Assembly (NCBI RefSeq): GCF_000959525.1
Contig: NZ_CP009831.1
Coordinates: 2,046,001 to 2,110,000, forward strand
Source: Burkholderia multivorans ATCC BAA-247
GTDB taxonomy: Bacteria; Pseudomonadota; Gammaproteobacteria; Burkholderiales; Burkholderiaceae
DNA length: 64,000 nucleotides
Direction of reading: 5' to 3'
The first letter of the stretch is position 1; every line of letters starts with the position of its first letter. This document shows, piece after piece, positions 1 through 9,709 of this stretch. The translations under genes and the position numbers were made by a program. Under the pieces are notes generated by a model that was not told the DNA's origin, did not search any database, and worked only from the letters and a program-made list of their open reading frames with translations.

Positions 1-584
1 AGCGCGCCGGCGAGCGTATCGACGAGCAGCACCCAGCCGATGCTCATGCCGACGCCCTTGTGCAGGTTCGTCAGCCACGCGAGCGTGCCGTTGCCGGTAC
101 GCTTGAGCGTGATCGCGTCGCTGCCGACCCAGTAGTCGACCGCGACGTTCTCGCGCGGCGACGCGAACACGAGCTGCCAGTGCTCGGGCTGCACGGTCTC
201 GCGATCGCCCCATGCGACCGGATGCGCGGGTTCCTGCTGCACGCGGCCCATGCGTGCCGGCAGATGCAGGTCAGGTTGCGCACGCAACCACTTCGCAAGT
301 TCGCGCGGCGACGCGGGCGCCGGGACGGGCACCGCGAGCCGCAGCGTGTCGACGCGCGGCGCGCCGGTCTGGATGCGCAGCGGCGGCGCACGATGATTCA
401 GCAGGAAGCCGGTCGTGCCGAACAGCAGCCCGAGCGCCGCGCCCCAGAGCCCGACCCAGCCGTGTATCTTGCGCAGCCATTGGAGGAACGTGCCGCGGCG
501 CGAGCGCGCGCTGCCGGCCCGCGCGCCGGGCGCCGTCCGCGACACAGGCGTCGCTGCAATTTCGACAGAATCGATCACGCTCAC
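1..584 (-). CDS. PepSY-associated transmembrane protein (3' part cut by window start)
   Basis: Reads leftward off the window edge, so the C-terminal part is missing. The GTG start at 584 overlaps the stop of the upstream dioxygenase gene (GTGA), implying translational coupling. Near residues 35-60 there is a hydrophobic helix beginning [17 protein letters not shown], the usual first membrane span of PepSY-associated TM proteins. A second [11 protein letters not shown] helix follows about 130 residues later, just before the edge. Proteins of this family sit beside TonB receptors and are thought to help reduce or release iron from siderophores in the inner membrane. The role here is inferred from family and operon position after a TonB receptor and a PiuC-like gene. 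Confidence 0.8.
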   Translation of the reverse strand, partial: MSVIDSVEIAATPVSRTAPGARAGSARSRRGTFLQWLRKIHGWVGLWGAALGLLFGTTGFLLNHRAPPLRIQTGAPRVDTLRLAVPVPAPASPRELAKWLRAQPDLHLPARMGRVQQEPAHPVAWGDRETVQPEHWQLVFASPRENVAVDYWVGSDAITLKRTGNGTLAWLTNLHKGVGMSIGWVLLVDTLAGA

Positions 585-1264
585 ATCTCGCTCCAGATTC
601 GCAAAAGGTTGTGGTAGCAGCCGACGAGGCTGCGGCATGCCTGCGGATCGGCGCCACCGGCATTGAGCCGCTGGATCGCCGTATCCATGTCGAACAGCAG
701 CGCGCGCTGCGCATCGCTGCGCACGAGGCTCTGCACCCAGAAGAAGCTCGCGACGCGCACGCCGCGCGTGACCGGCGTGACCTGATGCAGGCTCGTCGCC
801 GGATAGACGATCATGTCGCCGGCCGGGAGCTTCACCTGCTGCACGCCGTACGCATCCTCGATCACGAGTTCGCCGCCGTCGTATTCGTCGGGCGCGGACA
901 GGAACAGCGTGACCGACACGTCGGTGCGCAGCTTCACGCCGCTCGGCAGCACGCGCACCGCGCCGTCGACGTGGCTGCCGAACGTCATCCCGCCTTCGTA
1001 ACGGTTGAACAGCGGCGGATAGACCTGATTCGGCAGCGCCGCGCTGATGAAGAGCGGATGGCGCTCGATCGCCGCCAGGATCACGTCGCCGAGCTCGCGC
1101 GCGATCGGCGAATGCTCGGCGATCTGCTGGTTGCGCTTGACCGGCGCGCCCGTATAGCCGGCCGTCGCGCGGCCGTCGACCCAAGCGTCGCCCGCCTGGT
1201 CGAGCCGGCCGCGGATCATGCGGACCTGTTCCGGCGTCAGCACGTTCGGAATGTGTACAAGCAT
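581..1264 (-). CDS. piuC: PKHD-type Fe(II)/2-oxoglutarate dioxygenase, PiuC family
   Basis: A 227-residue protein, the usual length for PiuC/YbiX hydroxylases. The iron-binding facial triad is visible: H98-x-D100 in GSHVDGA and H160 in SLHQVTP, with the 2-oxoglutarate arginine at R170. The start MLVHIPNV at 1264 is chosen because it matches the family N-terminus; the reading frame extends only nine codons further upstream. It lies between a TonB-dependent siderophore receptor and a PepSY membrane protein, the classic fiu/piuA-piuC context, so it probably modifies a catecholate siderophore or its iron complex in the cytoplasm. The substrate cannot be read from the sequence. Confidence 0.9.
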   Translation of the reverse strand: MLVHIPNVLTPEQVRMIRGRLDQAGDAWVDGRATAGYTGAPVKRNQQIAEHSPIARELGDVILAAIERHPLFISAALPNQVYPPLFNRYEGGMTFGSHVDGAVRVLPSGVKLRTDVSVTLFLSAPDEYDGGELVIEDAYGVQQVKLPAGDMIVYPATSLHQVTPVTRGVRVASFFWVQSLVRSDAQRALLFDMDTAIQRLNAGGADPQACRSLVGCYHNLLRIWSEM

Positions 1265-1309
1265 CGTTTCACCTGTTTCGTCGATTGGCACGCCGGCCGC
1301 ACGCGCCGC

Positions 1310-3514
1310 TCAGAAGCGGTAGTCGAGCGTCGCGAGGAACGTGCGCCCGATGCCCGGCACCGCGCGCCCGCCGTCCGACTGGATCAGCGCATCGTAATAG
1401 AACTTGTCGGTCAGGTTCAGCACGTTGAGCCGCAGATCCCACCGCTTCGCGTGATACGCGGCCGTCGCATCCCAGCGCGTGTAGCCGCCCACCTGCACGT
1501 AGTTCGTGTTGGCCGCACAGCGCCCCGACATGTAGGTCGGGCCGCCGCCGATTTCCCAGTGCGGCGTGAACGCGTACGTGGTCCACAACGTGAACGTGTT
1601 GCGCGGCGTATTCGCGAGCGTTTTGCCCTGCGTGCCGTCGCGCGCACTGAGGATCGTGCCGTTCATGTACGTGTAACTGCCGAACACCTGCCACTTCGGC
1701 GTGATATGGCCCGTCACGCTCGCCTGGAAGCCGCGCACGCGAATATCGCCTTCGAGCAGGTATTCGCCCGTCGACGTCTGCGTGCGTGCATTGCTCTTCT
1801 CCTGCTGGAACAGCGCCGACGTGACCGACAGGTTGTCGTTCAGCAGATCCCACTTGCCGCCGACCTCGTACGACTTCGTGTGTTCGGGCGACAGGTTCTG
1901 CGTGTTGTTCGTGACCGTCAGCGTCTCGAGCGACGGGTTGAACGACGTGCCGTACGAGAAGTAGTACGACTGCGATTCGGTCGGCTGATAGATCACGCCG
2001 GCACGCACGCTCGTGAAGTTGTTCGTCTGCGACGCGTAGCCGGGCGCGCTGATCGTGTTCGCGAGATGCGCGCGGAAGCGATCCCAGCGCAGCCCGCCGA
2101 CGAGTTTCCAGTCGCGGCCGATCGATACCGTGTCGTTCAGATACGCGGCGAGCGTCGTCGCGCCCGATTCCGCGTGGTTGGCCGGCGTCTGCCGCGCGTT
2201 CGCCGCGCTCGACGACAGATATGCGGGATCGATCAGCGACAGGATCGGTAGCCCGCTGCGCGTGTATGCCTGGTTCGTATAGCTGTCGTGGCCGACTTCG
2301 ATGCCCGCGATCAGGTCGTGCTTGACGAAGCCCGTGTCGAACTTGAAATGCGCCATCGTATCGTTGTCGATCGAATGGTTTTCGATCACGCGATCGTGGC
2401 TCGCGAGCCGCACGTACAGCGTCGACATCGGCAGCGACGTGTAGTTGCCGTTCGTCAGCGCGGTGCTCGACGACAGCGGCCCCGTCAGCACCGCGTTCGC
2501 GGCCGTCTCGCGCGCGTCCGTCATCGAATGCGAGAACGACGTGCGGTTGCTGATCGTCAGCGCGTCGTTCACGCGATGATCGATCCGCGCGGACACCGTC
2601 TGCACGTCCTGGATCGTGCGGTCGTCGGTCAATCCGTAGAACGTGTGCTTCGATACGGGCGCCGGATGGCCGTTCACGGCGAGCACGCCGTAATCGGGCA
2701 TGTCGTAGTTGTGCTGGATCAGCGCGGACAGCGTGATCTCGGTCGGCGTGCCGATGCCGAAGCGCAGTTCCGGCGCGATCCCGTAGTCCTTGTTTTTCAT
2801 CACGTCGCGCGTCGAGCCGAGCGACTGGCCGAACGCGTTGATGCGCAGCGCCGAGGTCGCGCCGAGCGGCCGGTTCAGATCGACGCTCGTGCGATAGCGG
2901 TCGTCAGTACCGATCGTCGTCGACACTTCCGCCGACGGCTTCAGGTTCGCCTTCTTCGATACCTGGTTGATCACGCCGCCCGTCGAGCCGCGCCCGAACA
3001 GCATCGAGGACGGTCCGTACAGCACCTCGACCGCATCGAGATCGAAGGTGTCGCGGTAGTACTGGTTGCGATCGCGAAAGCCGTCGAGATAGATGTCGTT
3101 CTGCGCGGTGAAGCCGCGCAGGTTGATGTTGTTGCCGATCTGCCCGCCTTCCGCGCCGCCGATCGTGATGCCCGGCGCATTGCGCAACGCATCCTGGAAC
3201 GACGTGAGCCCCTGCGACTCGATCAGCGCCTTGTTGATCACCGTGACCGACTGCGGAATGTCGCGCAGTGCGGTCGGCGTCTTCGCGCCGACCGTCGAGC
3301 GCTCGGCCTGGAAGTCCTGCTGCACGGCTTGCCCGGATACGCTGATCGTCGGTAGCGCGTCGCGCACGGCGCTGGAAGCGGCCGGCGCCGTATCGCCGGG
3401 CGAGGCCGCAGCGGGCGAAGCGTCGACACGCGCACTCTGTGCGACGGCGGGCGAAGCAATAGGCAAGGCAAAGGCCAACGCGAGCGCGCTCGCGAACGGG
3501 GTCCTGTTCGGCAT
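1310..3514 (-). CDS. TonB-dependent (catecholate) siderophore receptor
   Basis: A 734-residue outer-membrane receptor. An N-terminal signal peptide ends near AVAQ at residue 26. A plug domain follows (ALRDIPQSVTVINKALIE, then RGFTAQNDIYLDGFRD), and a 22-strand barrel ends in the aromatic LDYRF expected for outer-membrane insertion. It imports ferric siderophore using TonB energy. Operon partners are the PiuC dioxygenase, 45 bases downstream, and the PepSY protein; these partners usually accompany Fiu/PiuA-type catecholate receptors. A Fur-box promoter lies about 160 bases upstream. The precise ligand is unknown. Confidence 0.92.
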   Translation of the reverse strand: MPNRTPFASALALAFALPIASPAVAQSARVDASPAAASPGDTAPAASSAVRDALPTISVSGQAVQQDFQAERSTVGAKTPTALRDIPQSVTVINKALIESQGLTSFQDALRNAPGITIGGAEGGQIGNNINLRGFTAQNDIYLDGFRDRNQYYRDTFDLDAVEVLYGPSSMLFGRGSTGGVINQVSKKANLKPSAEVSTTIGTDDRYRTSVDLNRPLGATSALRINAFGQSLGSTRDVMKNKDYGIAPELRFGIGTPTEITLSALIQHNYDMPDYGVLAVNGHPAPVSKHTFYGLTDDRTIQDVQTVSARIDHRVNDALTISNRTSFSHSMTDARETAANAVLTGPLSSSTALTNGNYTSLPMSTLYVRLASHDRVIENHSIDNDTMAHFKFDTGFVKHDLIAGIEVGHDSYTNQAYTRSGLPILSLIDPAYLSSSAANARQTPANHAESGATTLAAYLNDTVSIGRDWKLVGGLRWDRFRAHLANTISAPGYASQTNNFTSVRAGVIYQPTESQSYYFSYGTSFNPSLETLTVTNNTQNLSPEHTKSYEVGGKWDLLNDNLSVTSALFQQEKSNARTQTSTGEYLLEGDIRVRGFQASVTGHITPKWQVFGSYTYMNGTILSARDGTQGKTLANTPRNTFTLWTTYAFTPHWEIGGGPTYMSGRCAANTNYVQVGGYTRWDATAAYHAKRWDLRLNVLNLTDKFYYDALIQSDGGRAVPGIGRTFLATLDYRF

Positions 3515-4077
3515 GGTAATTCAGTGTGGATGAACCGGCCGCGTGGACGCGCGGCGATACGCGCGCACGAGGCACGATGCGTTGGCTTGCCGGCCGCGGA
3601 CGCTCGGAATCAGCGCCGACGAGGCTGGCTGGCTACGGTTGACAGGTGACCGGCGGCAGCGCCGCGGCGGTCATGCAAATGAGAATCGGTATCATTCCAT
3701 GTATTTCTTTTTGTTTCAATTGATAACCGCATCATCAGACGAAAGCGAGTTGTTTCGGAAAATTACAGAAAGGGAAGCGTAATTTTAATAATGTTTTTGT
3801 AATGATCGCGCATCGATTCATCCGACGAAATGATCGCGTCAGCCTTTACCAGCAAGGCTTTGACGCATATGCCGTTTTGAATTCCACCCGCGCACTTGAA
3901 AGCTTCCGACAACGTTCTGCCGAATCGACATTCCGCATTCAGCTGCATGCGTTTTTTATCGGTCGGAAGATTGCACGGGCTAAAAATGTTGTTGATTCGA
4001 AAGAAATAAGAAGGCAATTTGAAATGAACCGCACGCAATATGTCCGCGGCCGTCGCCGCACCCGTTACCCGCGCGCG
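3515..4077. other. AT-rich intergenic stretch
   Basis: This 563-base gap holds the Fur-regulated promoter described separately and the region downstream of the MFS gene. From about 3690 to 4030 it is clearly AT-richer than its surroundings. A 91-codon minus-strand frame (3763-4038) lacks recognisable motifs and a convincing ribosome-binding site, so I do not call it a gene. No RNA gene or clear terminator was seen. Confidence 0.5.
3675..3719 (-). promoter_or_regulatory. Fur box overlapping sigma-70 promoter of the siderophore receptor operon
   Basis: On the minus strand TTGAAA (3714-3719) and AATGAT (3691-3696) are separated by exactly 17 bases. Overlapping the -10, bases 3675-3693 match the 19-bp Fur consensus GATAATGATAATCATTATC at 14 of 19 positions. 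Repression by Fe-Fur is therefore expected. The predicted transcript has a leader of about 170 bases before the receptor start. Confidence 0.65.
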
Positions 4078-5328
4078 TTACCGATCGCGTTCGAGCGACG
4101 TCATGTTGCGCAGCGTCGGAAAGAGCCGCATCCACGCGAGCGCGACCGCGATCGTGGCCGCGCCGCCGACGACGATCGCCGCGGGCGCGCCCCACCACGC
4201 GGCCGTGACGCCCGATTCGAATTCGCCAAGCTGGTTCGACGTGCCGATGAACAGCGCATTGACGGCGCTGACGCGGCCGAGCATGTCGTCGGGCGTGCGC
4301 AGCTGCACGAGCGACAGCCGCACGACCACGCTGATGACGTCGGACGCGCCGAGTGCCGCGAGCGCGACGAGCGACAGCGCGACATGCCGCGACAGGCCGA
4401 ACACGATCGTCGCGATGCCGAACGCGATCACGCCGCCGAACATCGCGCGGCCAGGCCGCGCCTTCAATGGAAAACGCGTGAGCCAGAGCGTGCCCGCGAG
4501 CGCGCCGACCGCGGGCGCCGCGCGCAGTGCGCCGAGCCCCCACGGCCCGACCTGGAGGATGTCGCGCGCATAGATCGGCAACAGCGCGGTCGCACCGCCG
4601 AACAGCACCGCGAACAGATCGAGCGACAACGCGCCGAGTATCGCCGGCTCGCGCCGGATGAACGCGATGCCGGAAAACACCGAGCGCAGCGTCACGGGCT
4701 CGCGCGCGGGCGGCGCGCTGCGCAGCGGAATCGTGCCGCTCAGCAGCGCGGCGATCGCGAACGCGGCGACGCTCGTGCCGAACGCGACCGGCGCACCGAG
4801 CCCGTACAACAGCCCGCCGAATGCCGGCCCGAGAATCTGTGCGGCCTGATTCGCGGAGGTCGACAACGCAGTCGCACGCGGCAGCTCGGCGCGCGGCACG
4901 ACGGCCGGCAGCAGCGACGATACCGACGGCGACTCGAATGCGCGCGCGGTGCCGACGATCGCCGCGAGCGCATAGACGCCCGGCGCGGCGAGCCACCCTT
5001 GCGCGGCGCCGAGCAGAAACACGCCCGCGGCAAGCGCCTCCACGCTTTGGCAGATCGTCGCGATGCGCCGCCGGTCGAAGCGGTCGGCCACCTGCCCGAC
5101 GACGAGCGTCAGCGCGAACATCGGCACGAACTGCGCGAGGCCGACGAGGCCGAGCGCGAACGCGCTGTGCGTGAGCGCGTACACGTACCAGCCGATCGCG
5201 ACCGACAGGATCTGGAAAGCCAGCGACGACATCACGCGCGTGCCCCAGAACCGCCGGAACGGGGCGTGACGAAACAGATTGGCGGGCAGTTCGGAAGCGG
5301 TGCGGGCGTCGGGCAACGGAGCGGTCAT
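4078..5328 (-). CDS. MFS transporter, EntS-like (MFS_3 family)
   Basis: A 416-residue integral membrane protein with about 12 hydrophobic segments. It starts at MTAPLPDA (5328) and has the MFS loop 2-3 signature GQVADRFDRRR near residue 75. The FRRFWGTRVMSSLAFQ opening and general pattern resemble the EntS/transmembrane secretion effector branch, whose members export siderophores or drugs by proton antiport. Its neighbour beyond the AT-rich gap is an iron-receptor operon, which is compatible with siderophore export, but no siderophore biosynthesis genes are in view. Substrate unknown. Confidence 0.85.
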   Translation of the reverse strand: MTAPLPDARTASELPANLFRHAPFRRFWGTRVMSSLAFQILSVAIGWYVYALTHSAFALGLVGLAQFVPMFALTLVVGQVADRFDRRRIATICQSVEALAAGVFLLGAAQGWLAAPGVYALAAIVGTARAFESPSVSSLLPAVVPRAELPRATALSTSANQAAQILGPAFGGLLYGLGAPVAFGTSVAAFAIAALLSGTIPLRSAPPAREPVTLRSVFSGIAFIRREPAILGALSLDLFAVLFGGATALLPIYARDILQVGPWGLGALRAAPAVGALAGTLWLTRFPLKARPGRAMFGGVIAFGIATIVFGLSRHVALSLVALAALGASDVISVVVRLSLVQLRTPDDMLGRVSAVNALFIGTSNQLGEFESGVTAAWWGAPAAIVVGGAATIAVALAWMRLFPTLRNMTSLERDR

Positions 5329-5456
5329 CGATATCTCGGCTGGGCGGCACGGCGTGCCGCCGACCGCTTGGCCGGACGGCCCGATCGCGGCCAAGCCGCG
5401 ATGATATGACAAATGCGCGCGCGCAGCCGGCCCGCCGTGCGCGCCGTGCCGCGCAC

Positions 5457-5486
5457 ATAAAAAAAAGCGCGAACCGCAGTTCGCGC
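5457..5486 (-). terminator. Rho-independent terminator after the porin gene
   Basis: GCGCGAA and TTCGCGC form a 7-bp stem around a six-base loop at 5467-5486. On the minus strand this is followed by a run of eight or more T residues (complement of 5458-5466). Confidence 0.85.
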
Positions 5487-5531
5487 GAAAGAGAGACCTC
5501 GCTGAAGACGTCGAACGAGCCGGTGCGCCGG

Positions 5532-6671
5532 TCAGAACGAATGCCGCATCCCGATGCGCACGTCGGCCTGCGTCTGCGTCGTGGACGGCGTGAAGCTGTA
5601 GCCGATCACCGCATCGACACCCTGCGATGCACGCAGGTAGTCGCCCGAGATGTACACGTCGGTGCGCTTCGACAGCAGGTAATGCAGGCCGGCCGTGCCC
5701 TGGTTCCAGTGGTGGCCTTCGAAGCGCGTGTGCTGATAGCCGGCGATGAAGCTCAGTGCCGGCGTGAACTGATACAGGCCGCCGCCTTCGTACACCTGCA
5801 TGTGCGACGACTGGCCGAAGCCCTTGATCGTCGTGTACGAGTAGTTCGCATCGAGCGTCAGCTTGCCGATCGTATAGCTTGCGCCGACGCCGAACGTGCC
5901 CTGGCTGTCGACGTTCATCGCCGTGTTCGCGAACAGGTCGGTCCGCTGGCCGGTCGCCGGATCGACGGTCACCGTCTGCTGGCCGAGGAACGTGTGCGTG
6001 CCGATCATCGCGTACGGATCGAACGCATAGATGCCGTTCGGGTTGTTCAGGCGCGTGTAGGCCGCGCCGATCGAGAAGTCGCCCTTCGTGAAGCTGGCGC
6101 CCGCGCTCCATGCGCTGTTGCGGTGGAAGTTGCCGGCGACGTTGCCGAACGAGTACATCGCGCCGAACTTGAAGCCGCTCAGGTCGCTCGACAGGAACTT
6201 GACGGAGTTGGGCAGGCGATCGCCGTTGAAGCGGTCGAAGTCGCCCTGGTGGATCGCGTAGCCGCTGCCCCACGCGGAGATGTTGTAGATCGACACGAGC
6301 TCGTTGGTGATGTCGAGCTGATTGCCGAACGACAGCGTACCCCAGTTGTTCTGCAGGCCGACGTAGGCCTGGCGGCCGAATTCGGCGCCGCCGAAGCCGA
6401 GCTGCCCGTTGCCGAGACGGAAGCCGCTTTCGAGCGCGAACACGGCCTTCAGGCCGCCGCCCAGATCCTCGGTGCCCTTCAGGCCGAAGCGGTTTCCATA
6501 TGCGACGCCGTCGTCGAACTTGAACACGTGCGAGCCGCCGGTGTTGTTCACGTACGTGACGCCCGCGTCGATGATCCCGTACAGCGTCACGCTGCTTTGT
6601 GCATGACCGATCGCGGGAACACACGCCGCGCATGCGAGCGCGACTGCCACGGCAACTTTCGATTGCTTCAT
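5532..6671 (-). CDS. Gram-negative porin (OpcP/OmpC-like, trimeric general porin)
   Basis: A 379-residue outer-membrane porin. The signal peptide begins MKQSKVAVAVALACAACVP and ends at GHAQ. The mature protein starts SSVTLYGIIDAGV, the hallmark of Burkholderia/Neisseria porins. It contains the GLKGTEDLGGGLKAVF segment and ends with ADVRIGMRHSF, a terminal Phe typical of barrel assembly. It would form a 16-stranded trimeric channel for small hydrophilic solutes. A strong AGGGAGG ribosome-binding site precedes ATG 6671, and a terminator follows. It is probably a single-gene unit. Confidence 0.93.
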   Translation of the reverse strand: MKQSKVAVAVALACAACVPAIGHAQSSVTLYGIIDAGVTYVNNTGGSHVFKFDDGVAYGNRFGLKGTEDLGGGLKAVFALESGFRLGNGQLGFGGAEFGRQAYVGLQNNWGTLSFGNQLDITNELVSIYNISAWGSGYAIHQGDFDRFNGDRLPNSVKFLSSDLSGFKFGAMYSFGNVAGNFHRNSAWSAGASFTKGDFSIGAAYTRLNNPNGIYAFDPYAMIGTHTFLGQQTVTVDPATGQRTDLFANTAMNVDSQGTFGVGASYTIGKLTLDANYSYTTIKGFGQSSHMQVYEGGGLYQFTPALSFIAGYQHTRFEGHHWNQGTAGLHYLLSKRTDVYISGDYLRASQGVDAVIGYSFTPSTTQTQADVRIGMRHSF

Positions 6672-6937
6672 TGTCGACCACCCTCCCTGACCCGTTCGAT
6701 GGAAATAACCGCTGGTCCGGCGCGCGCCGCGATACGCCGGCTCAGGGTTGATATGTAATTCGGTAAATCGGATGGCTTCGGTATTTCGTTTTCCGCAATA
6801 GCGCAGCCATGGCCGAAAAATACAAACCCATATTTCCTGCGACCCGTCTGAACGCGACACCAAATGGTCTCGTTGCGACCGCTCGGGAAAACACGGATGC
6901 CGCGCGGCACGGTGCAACCGGCCGGCCGCGCAGCCGA

Positions 6938-7900
6938 TCAATGGCCGTCGAGCGCCGCGCGCACGGCCGGCAGGCCCGGTGCGCCGGTAGCCGTCGTCAC
7001 GCCGTCCAGCCAGCCGGCGACGAGCGACGGGTCGGCCTTCAGCGCGTGTTGTGCGGCGAGCGCAGGCGACGTCTTCTTTTCCAGCATGTCGGCGATCATC
7101 CGGTTCTCGACATCGACCGAGAACGTCATTTGCCGGAACAGGCGCGCGAGGTTCGTGCACTGATCGGCGAAGCCGGCGCGCGCCACCGTGTTGACCGTCG
7201 CGCCGCCGTAGTTCGGACCGAAATACGCGTCGCCGCCGGACAGATACGTCAGCTTGAACTTCGTGTTCATCAGGTGCGGCTCCCACGCGAGGAACACGAT
7301 CCAGCGCTTGTCGCGCACCGCGCGCTCGACCTGCGTGAGCATCCCGGTCTCGCTCGATTCGACGAGCGACCAGTTCGCCGGGCCGAGCGCATGGTCGGAC
7401 AGCATCCGCTTGATGTTCTGGTTCGCCGGCGCGCCGGGCTCGATCCCGTAGATCTTGTCGCCGAAGCGGTCCGCGTAGCGCGCGAGATCGGCGAACGTAT
7501 GGACACCGGCCGCCGCCACGTACTCGGGCACCGCGAGCGTGAACTTCGCGCCGCTCAGATTCGCGTGCAGCACGTCGATCGATTTCTCGTCGACGAACGG
7601 CTTCACGAGCGGCGCCTGCGCCGGCATCCAGTTGCCGAGGAACACGTCGACCTGCCCTTTCTTCAGCCCCTGATACGTGATCGGCACCGACAGGTTCGCC
7701 ACGTCCTGCCGATAGCCGAGCGCCTTCAGCACGACGCCCGCCATCGCGTTCGTCGCGTCGATGTCGGTCCAGCCGGGCGCCGCCATCCGCACGTCGCGGC
7801 ACGTCTGCGGTTCGGCCGCATGCGCGGCCGTCATGCACGCGGCCGCGGCGAGCGCCGCACCGATCCGGATTGCTGCATTGCATTGCCGTTGCCGTTTCAT
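6938..7900 (-). CDS. choX: Choline/betaine ABC transporter periplasmic binding protein (ChoX-like)
   Basis: A 320-residue periplasmic protein with a signal peptide (about 1-28, ending AAHA). The motifs AAPGWTDIDATNAM, FLGNWMPAQ and FLAWEPHLMNTKF supply the tryptophans of the aromatic cage that binds quaternary ammonium groups in ChoX/ProX proteins. It follows betC by 45 bases on the same strand with a GGAGGAA ribosome-binding site, so it probably captures choline released from choline-O-sulfate, or the sulfate ester itself. No ATPase or permease gene accompanies it. The ligand is inferred from the family and operon. Confidence 0.9.
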   Translation of the reverse strand: MKRQRQCNAAIRIGAALAAAACMTAAHAAEPQTCRDVRMAAPGWTDIDATNAMAGVVLKALGYRQDVANLSVPITYQGLKKGQVDVFLGNWMPAQAPLVKPFVDEKSIDVLHANLSGAKFTLAVPEYVAAAGVHTFADLARYADRFGDKIYGIEPGAPANQNIKRMLSDHALGPANWSLVESSETGMLTQVERAVRDKRWIVFLAWEPHLMNTKFKLTYLSGGDAYFGPNYGGATVNTVARAGFADQCTNLARLFRQMTFSVDVENRMIADMLEKKTSPALAAQHALKADPSLVAGWLDGVTTATGAPGLPAVRAALDGH

Positions 7901-7945
7901 CGTCCGCTTCCTCCGTCGTTTGTCAGTGATCGCGATGCGATACGT

Positions 7946-9481
7946 TCAGTGCCCGACGCGCGGAAAGCGCGCCATCGCTTCGAGCGTGTCGAGTTCGATG
8001 TGATTGCGCATATAGCGCTGGCTCGCATCGGTGAAAGGCTGCCAGTCCCACGGCTGGATCCGGCCTTGCGTCGTCGCCGCGTAATGAAAGCGGCGGCGAC
8101 GCTGGCTCGCGCGCACCTGCCGGTCGAGTTCCGCCAGGTTCCAGCGCCGTGCCGCTTCCGCGCGGAAGGCAGCGAGCACGTCGGCCGCCTCCGGCGCCCC
8201 CGCGAGATTCGTCAGTTCGCGCGGATCGTCGGACAGGTTGTACAGCTGCTCCGGATCGGCCGGGCAATGCACGTACTTCCAGTCGCCGCGCCGAATCATC
8301 ACGATCGGCGCGATCGCGCCTTCAGCCAGATATTCGCCGAGCGCGACATCGTGTGCGGCCGTGCCGCGCAGATGCGGGACGAGACTGGCGCCGTCCACCG
8401 CGTCGGGCCAGCCGCCTTCCGGCGTCGCGTTCGCGAGTTCGACGAGCGTCGGCAGCAGATCGAGATGCGACACGGGACCGCGCACGCGCGCCGCGTCGAA
8501 GCGGTGCGGCGCATGGACGATCAGCGGCACGCGACAGCCGCCTTCGAAGAACGTCATCTTGTACCAGAGCCCGCGCTCGCCGAGCATGTCGCCGTGATCG
8601 GACGTGACGATCACGATCGTGTCGTCGGCGAACCCGCACTGCTCGAGCGCCGCGAGCACACTGCCGAACTGCGCGTCGACGTACGACGTCGCGCCGTAGT
8701 AGGCGCGTCGCGCCGCGCGGATCTGCGCCTCGCTCGGCGGCGTGCGGTCGTTCTCGCAGACGAAGCGCAGCCGCTGCGAATGCGGATCGCTGTCCGATGC
8801 GCCGAGCTGCACGGCCGGCATGTCGATCTCGTCGTCGCTGTACAGATCCCAGTATTCGCGCGTGATCGCATACGGGTCGTGCGGGTGCGTCAGCGACACG
8901 ACCATGCAGAACGGCCGTTCGTCGCGGCCCGCTGCGCGCTCGCGCGCGACGTCGTACAGCTTCTGCTTCGCGGCGAACGTCACTTCGTCGTCGAAGTCGA
9001 GCTGGTTCGTACGCACGCACGGGCCCGCGTCGAGCACCGAGCTCATGTTGTGATACCAGCTCGGCCGCTCGGTCGGGCGGTCCCAGTCGGGCACCCAGCC
9101 GAAGTCGGCCGGGTAGATGTCGGTGGTCAGCCGCTCCTCGAAACCGTGCAGCTGGTCGGGGCCGCAGAAGTGCATCTTGCCGGACAGCATCGTCCGATAG
9201 CCAGCCGCGCGCAGGTAGTGCGCGAACGTCAGCGTTTGCGCCGGCAATTCGGCGGCGTTATCGTAGGCGCCGATCCCGGACGGCAGCTTGCCGGTCAGCA
9301 GCGAGAAGCGCGACGGCGCGCAGAGCGGGCTTGCGCAGTAGGCGGCGTCGAACACCACGCCTTGCGCGGCGAGCCGGTCGAGCGTCGGCGTGCGCGCGAC
9401 GCGGTTGCCGTAGGCCGGCAGCGCGAACGGCGTCAGCTGGTCGGCCATCAGGATCAGGATGTTGGGAGTCGGGTTCGTCAT
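7946..9481 (-). CDS. betC: Choline-sulfatase
   Basis: A 511-residue sulfatase. The N-terminal ILILMADQLTPFALP supplies metal-binding aspartates. C54-A-P-S-R58 in SPLCAPSRFSLLTGK is the C-x-P-x-R signature in which the cysteine becomes formylglycine. The C-terminal half contains the choline-sulfatase tail (RQVRASQRRRRFHYAATTQG). It hydrolyses choline-O-sulfate to choline and sulfate in the cytoplasm, feeding BetA/BetB encoded near 48-51 kb. It is divergent from a LysR gene and cotranscribed with a choline-binding protein, the usual betC arrangement. Confidence 0.95.
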   Translation of the reverse strand: MTNPTPNILILMADQLTPFALPAYGNRVARTPTLDRLAAQGVVFDAAYCASPLCAPSRFSLLTGKLPSGIGAYDNAAELPAQTLTFAHYLRAAGYRTMLSGKMHFCGPDQLHGFEERLTTDIYPADFGWVPDWDRPTERPSWYHNMSSVLDAGPCVRTNQLDFDDEVTFAAKQKLYDVARERAAGRDERPFCMVVSLTHPHDPYAITREYWDLYSDDEIDMPAVQLGASDSDPHSQRLRFVCENDRTPPSEAQIRAARRAYYGATSYVDAQFGSVLAALEQCGFADDTIVIVTSDHGDMLGERGLWYKMTFFEGGCRVPLIVHAPHRFDAARVRGPVSHLDLLPTLVELANATPEGGWPDAVDGASLVPHLRGTAAHDVALGEYLAEGAIAPIVMIRRGDWKYVHCPADPEQLYNLSDDPRELTNLAGAPEAADVLAAFRAEAARRWNLAELDRQVRASQRRRRFHYAATTQGRIQPWDWQPFTDASQRYMRNHIELDTLEAMARFPRVGH

Positions 9482-9709
9482 CGGCGTTCGTGAGGAAATC
9501 GCTGTTCGAATGGAACGGATCGACGCGCAGGCAGCGGCGCATCCGGCATCGCGGACGCAGCCTGCAGAAAGTGCCGCGCGCAGCGGCCGCGACTGGCTAG
9601 AATCGCGGAAGGCCTTGCGCGGCGCGGTGCCGCGCCGTCGGATGCACTATCTCCCGCCCGAATTCGCGCGGGAAGGCGTCCGGCTCTTATGGGGCCATTA
9701 GAGGGACTT

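Noticed and set aside
1286-1300. Sigma-54-like TGGCACGCCGGCCGC
   Set aside because: The -12 element lacks TTGC, and it lies between piuC and the receptor stop with no rightward gene to serve.
212-2251. Very long plus-strand reading frame antisense to piuC and the TonB receptor
   Set aside because: Arg/Ala/His-rich translation typical of the reverse strand of high-GC genes; the opposite strand holds complete, well-recognised proteins.
3763-4038. 91-codon minus-strand reading frame in the AT-rich gap
   Set aside because: No recognisable motif, no good ribosome-binding site, and AT-rich sequence that lowers the chance of stops being informative. It overlaps the tail region of the MFS transcript.
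3802-5409. 535-codon plus-strand frame antisense to the MFS transporter
   Set aside because: Low-complexity Arg/Asp/Glu composition and no domain; explained by GC-rich antisense of a real gene.
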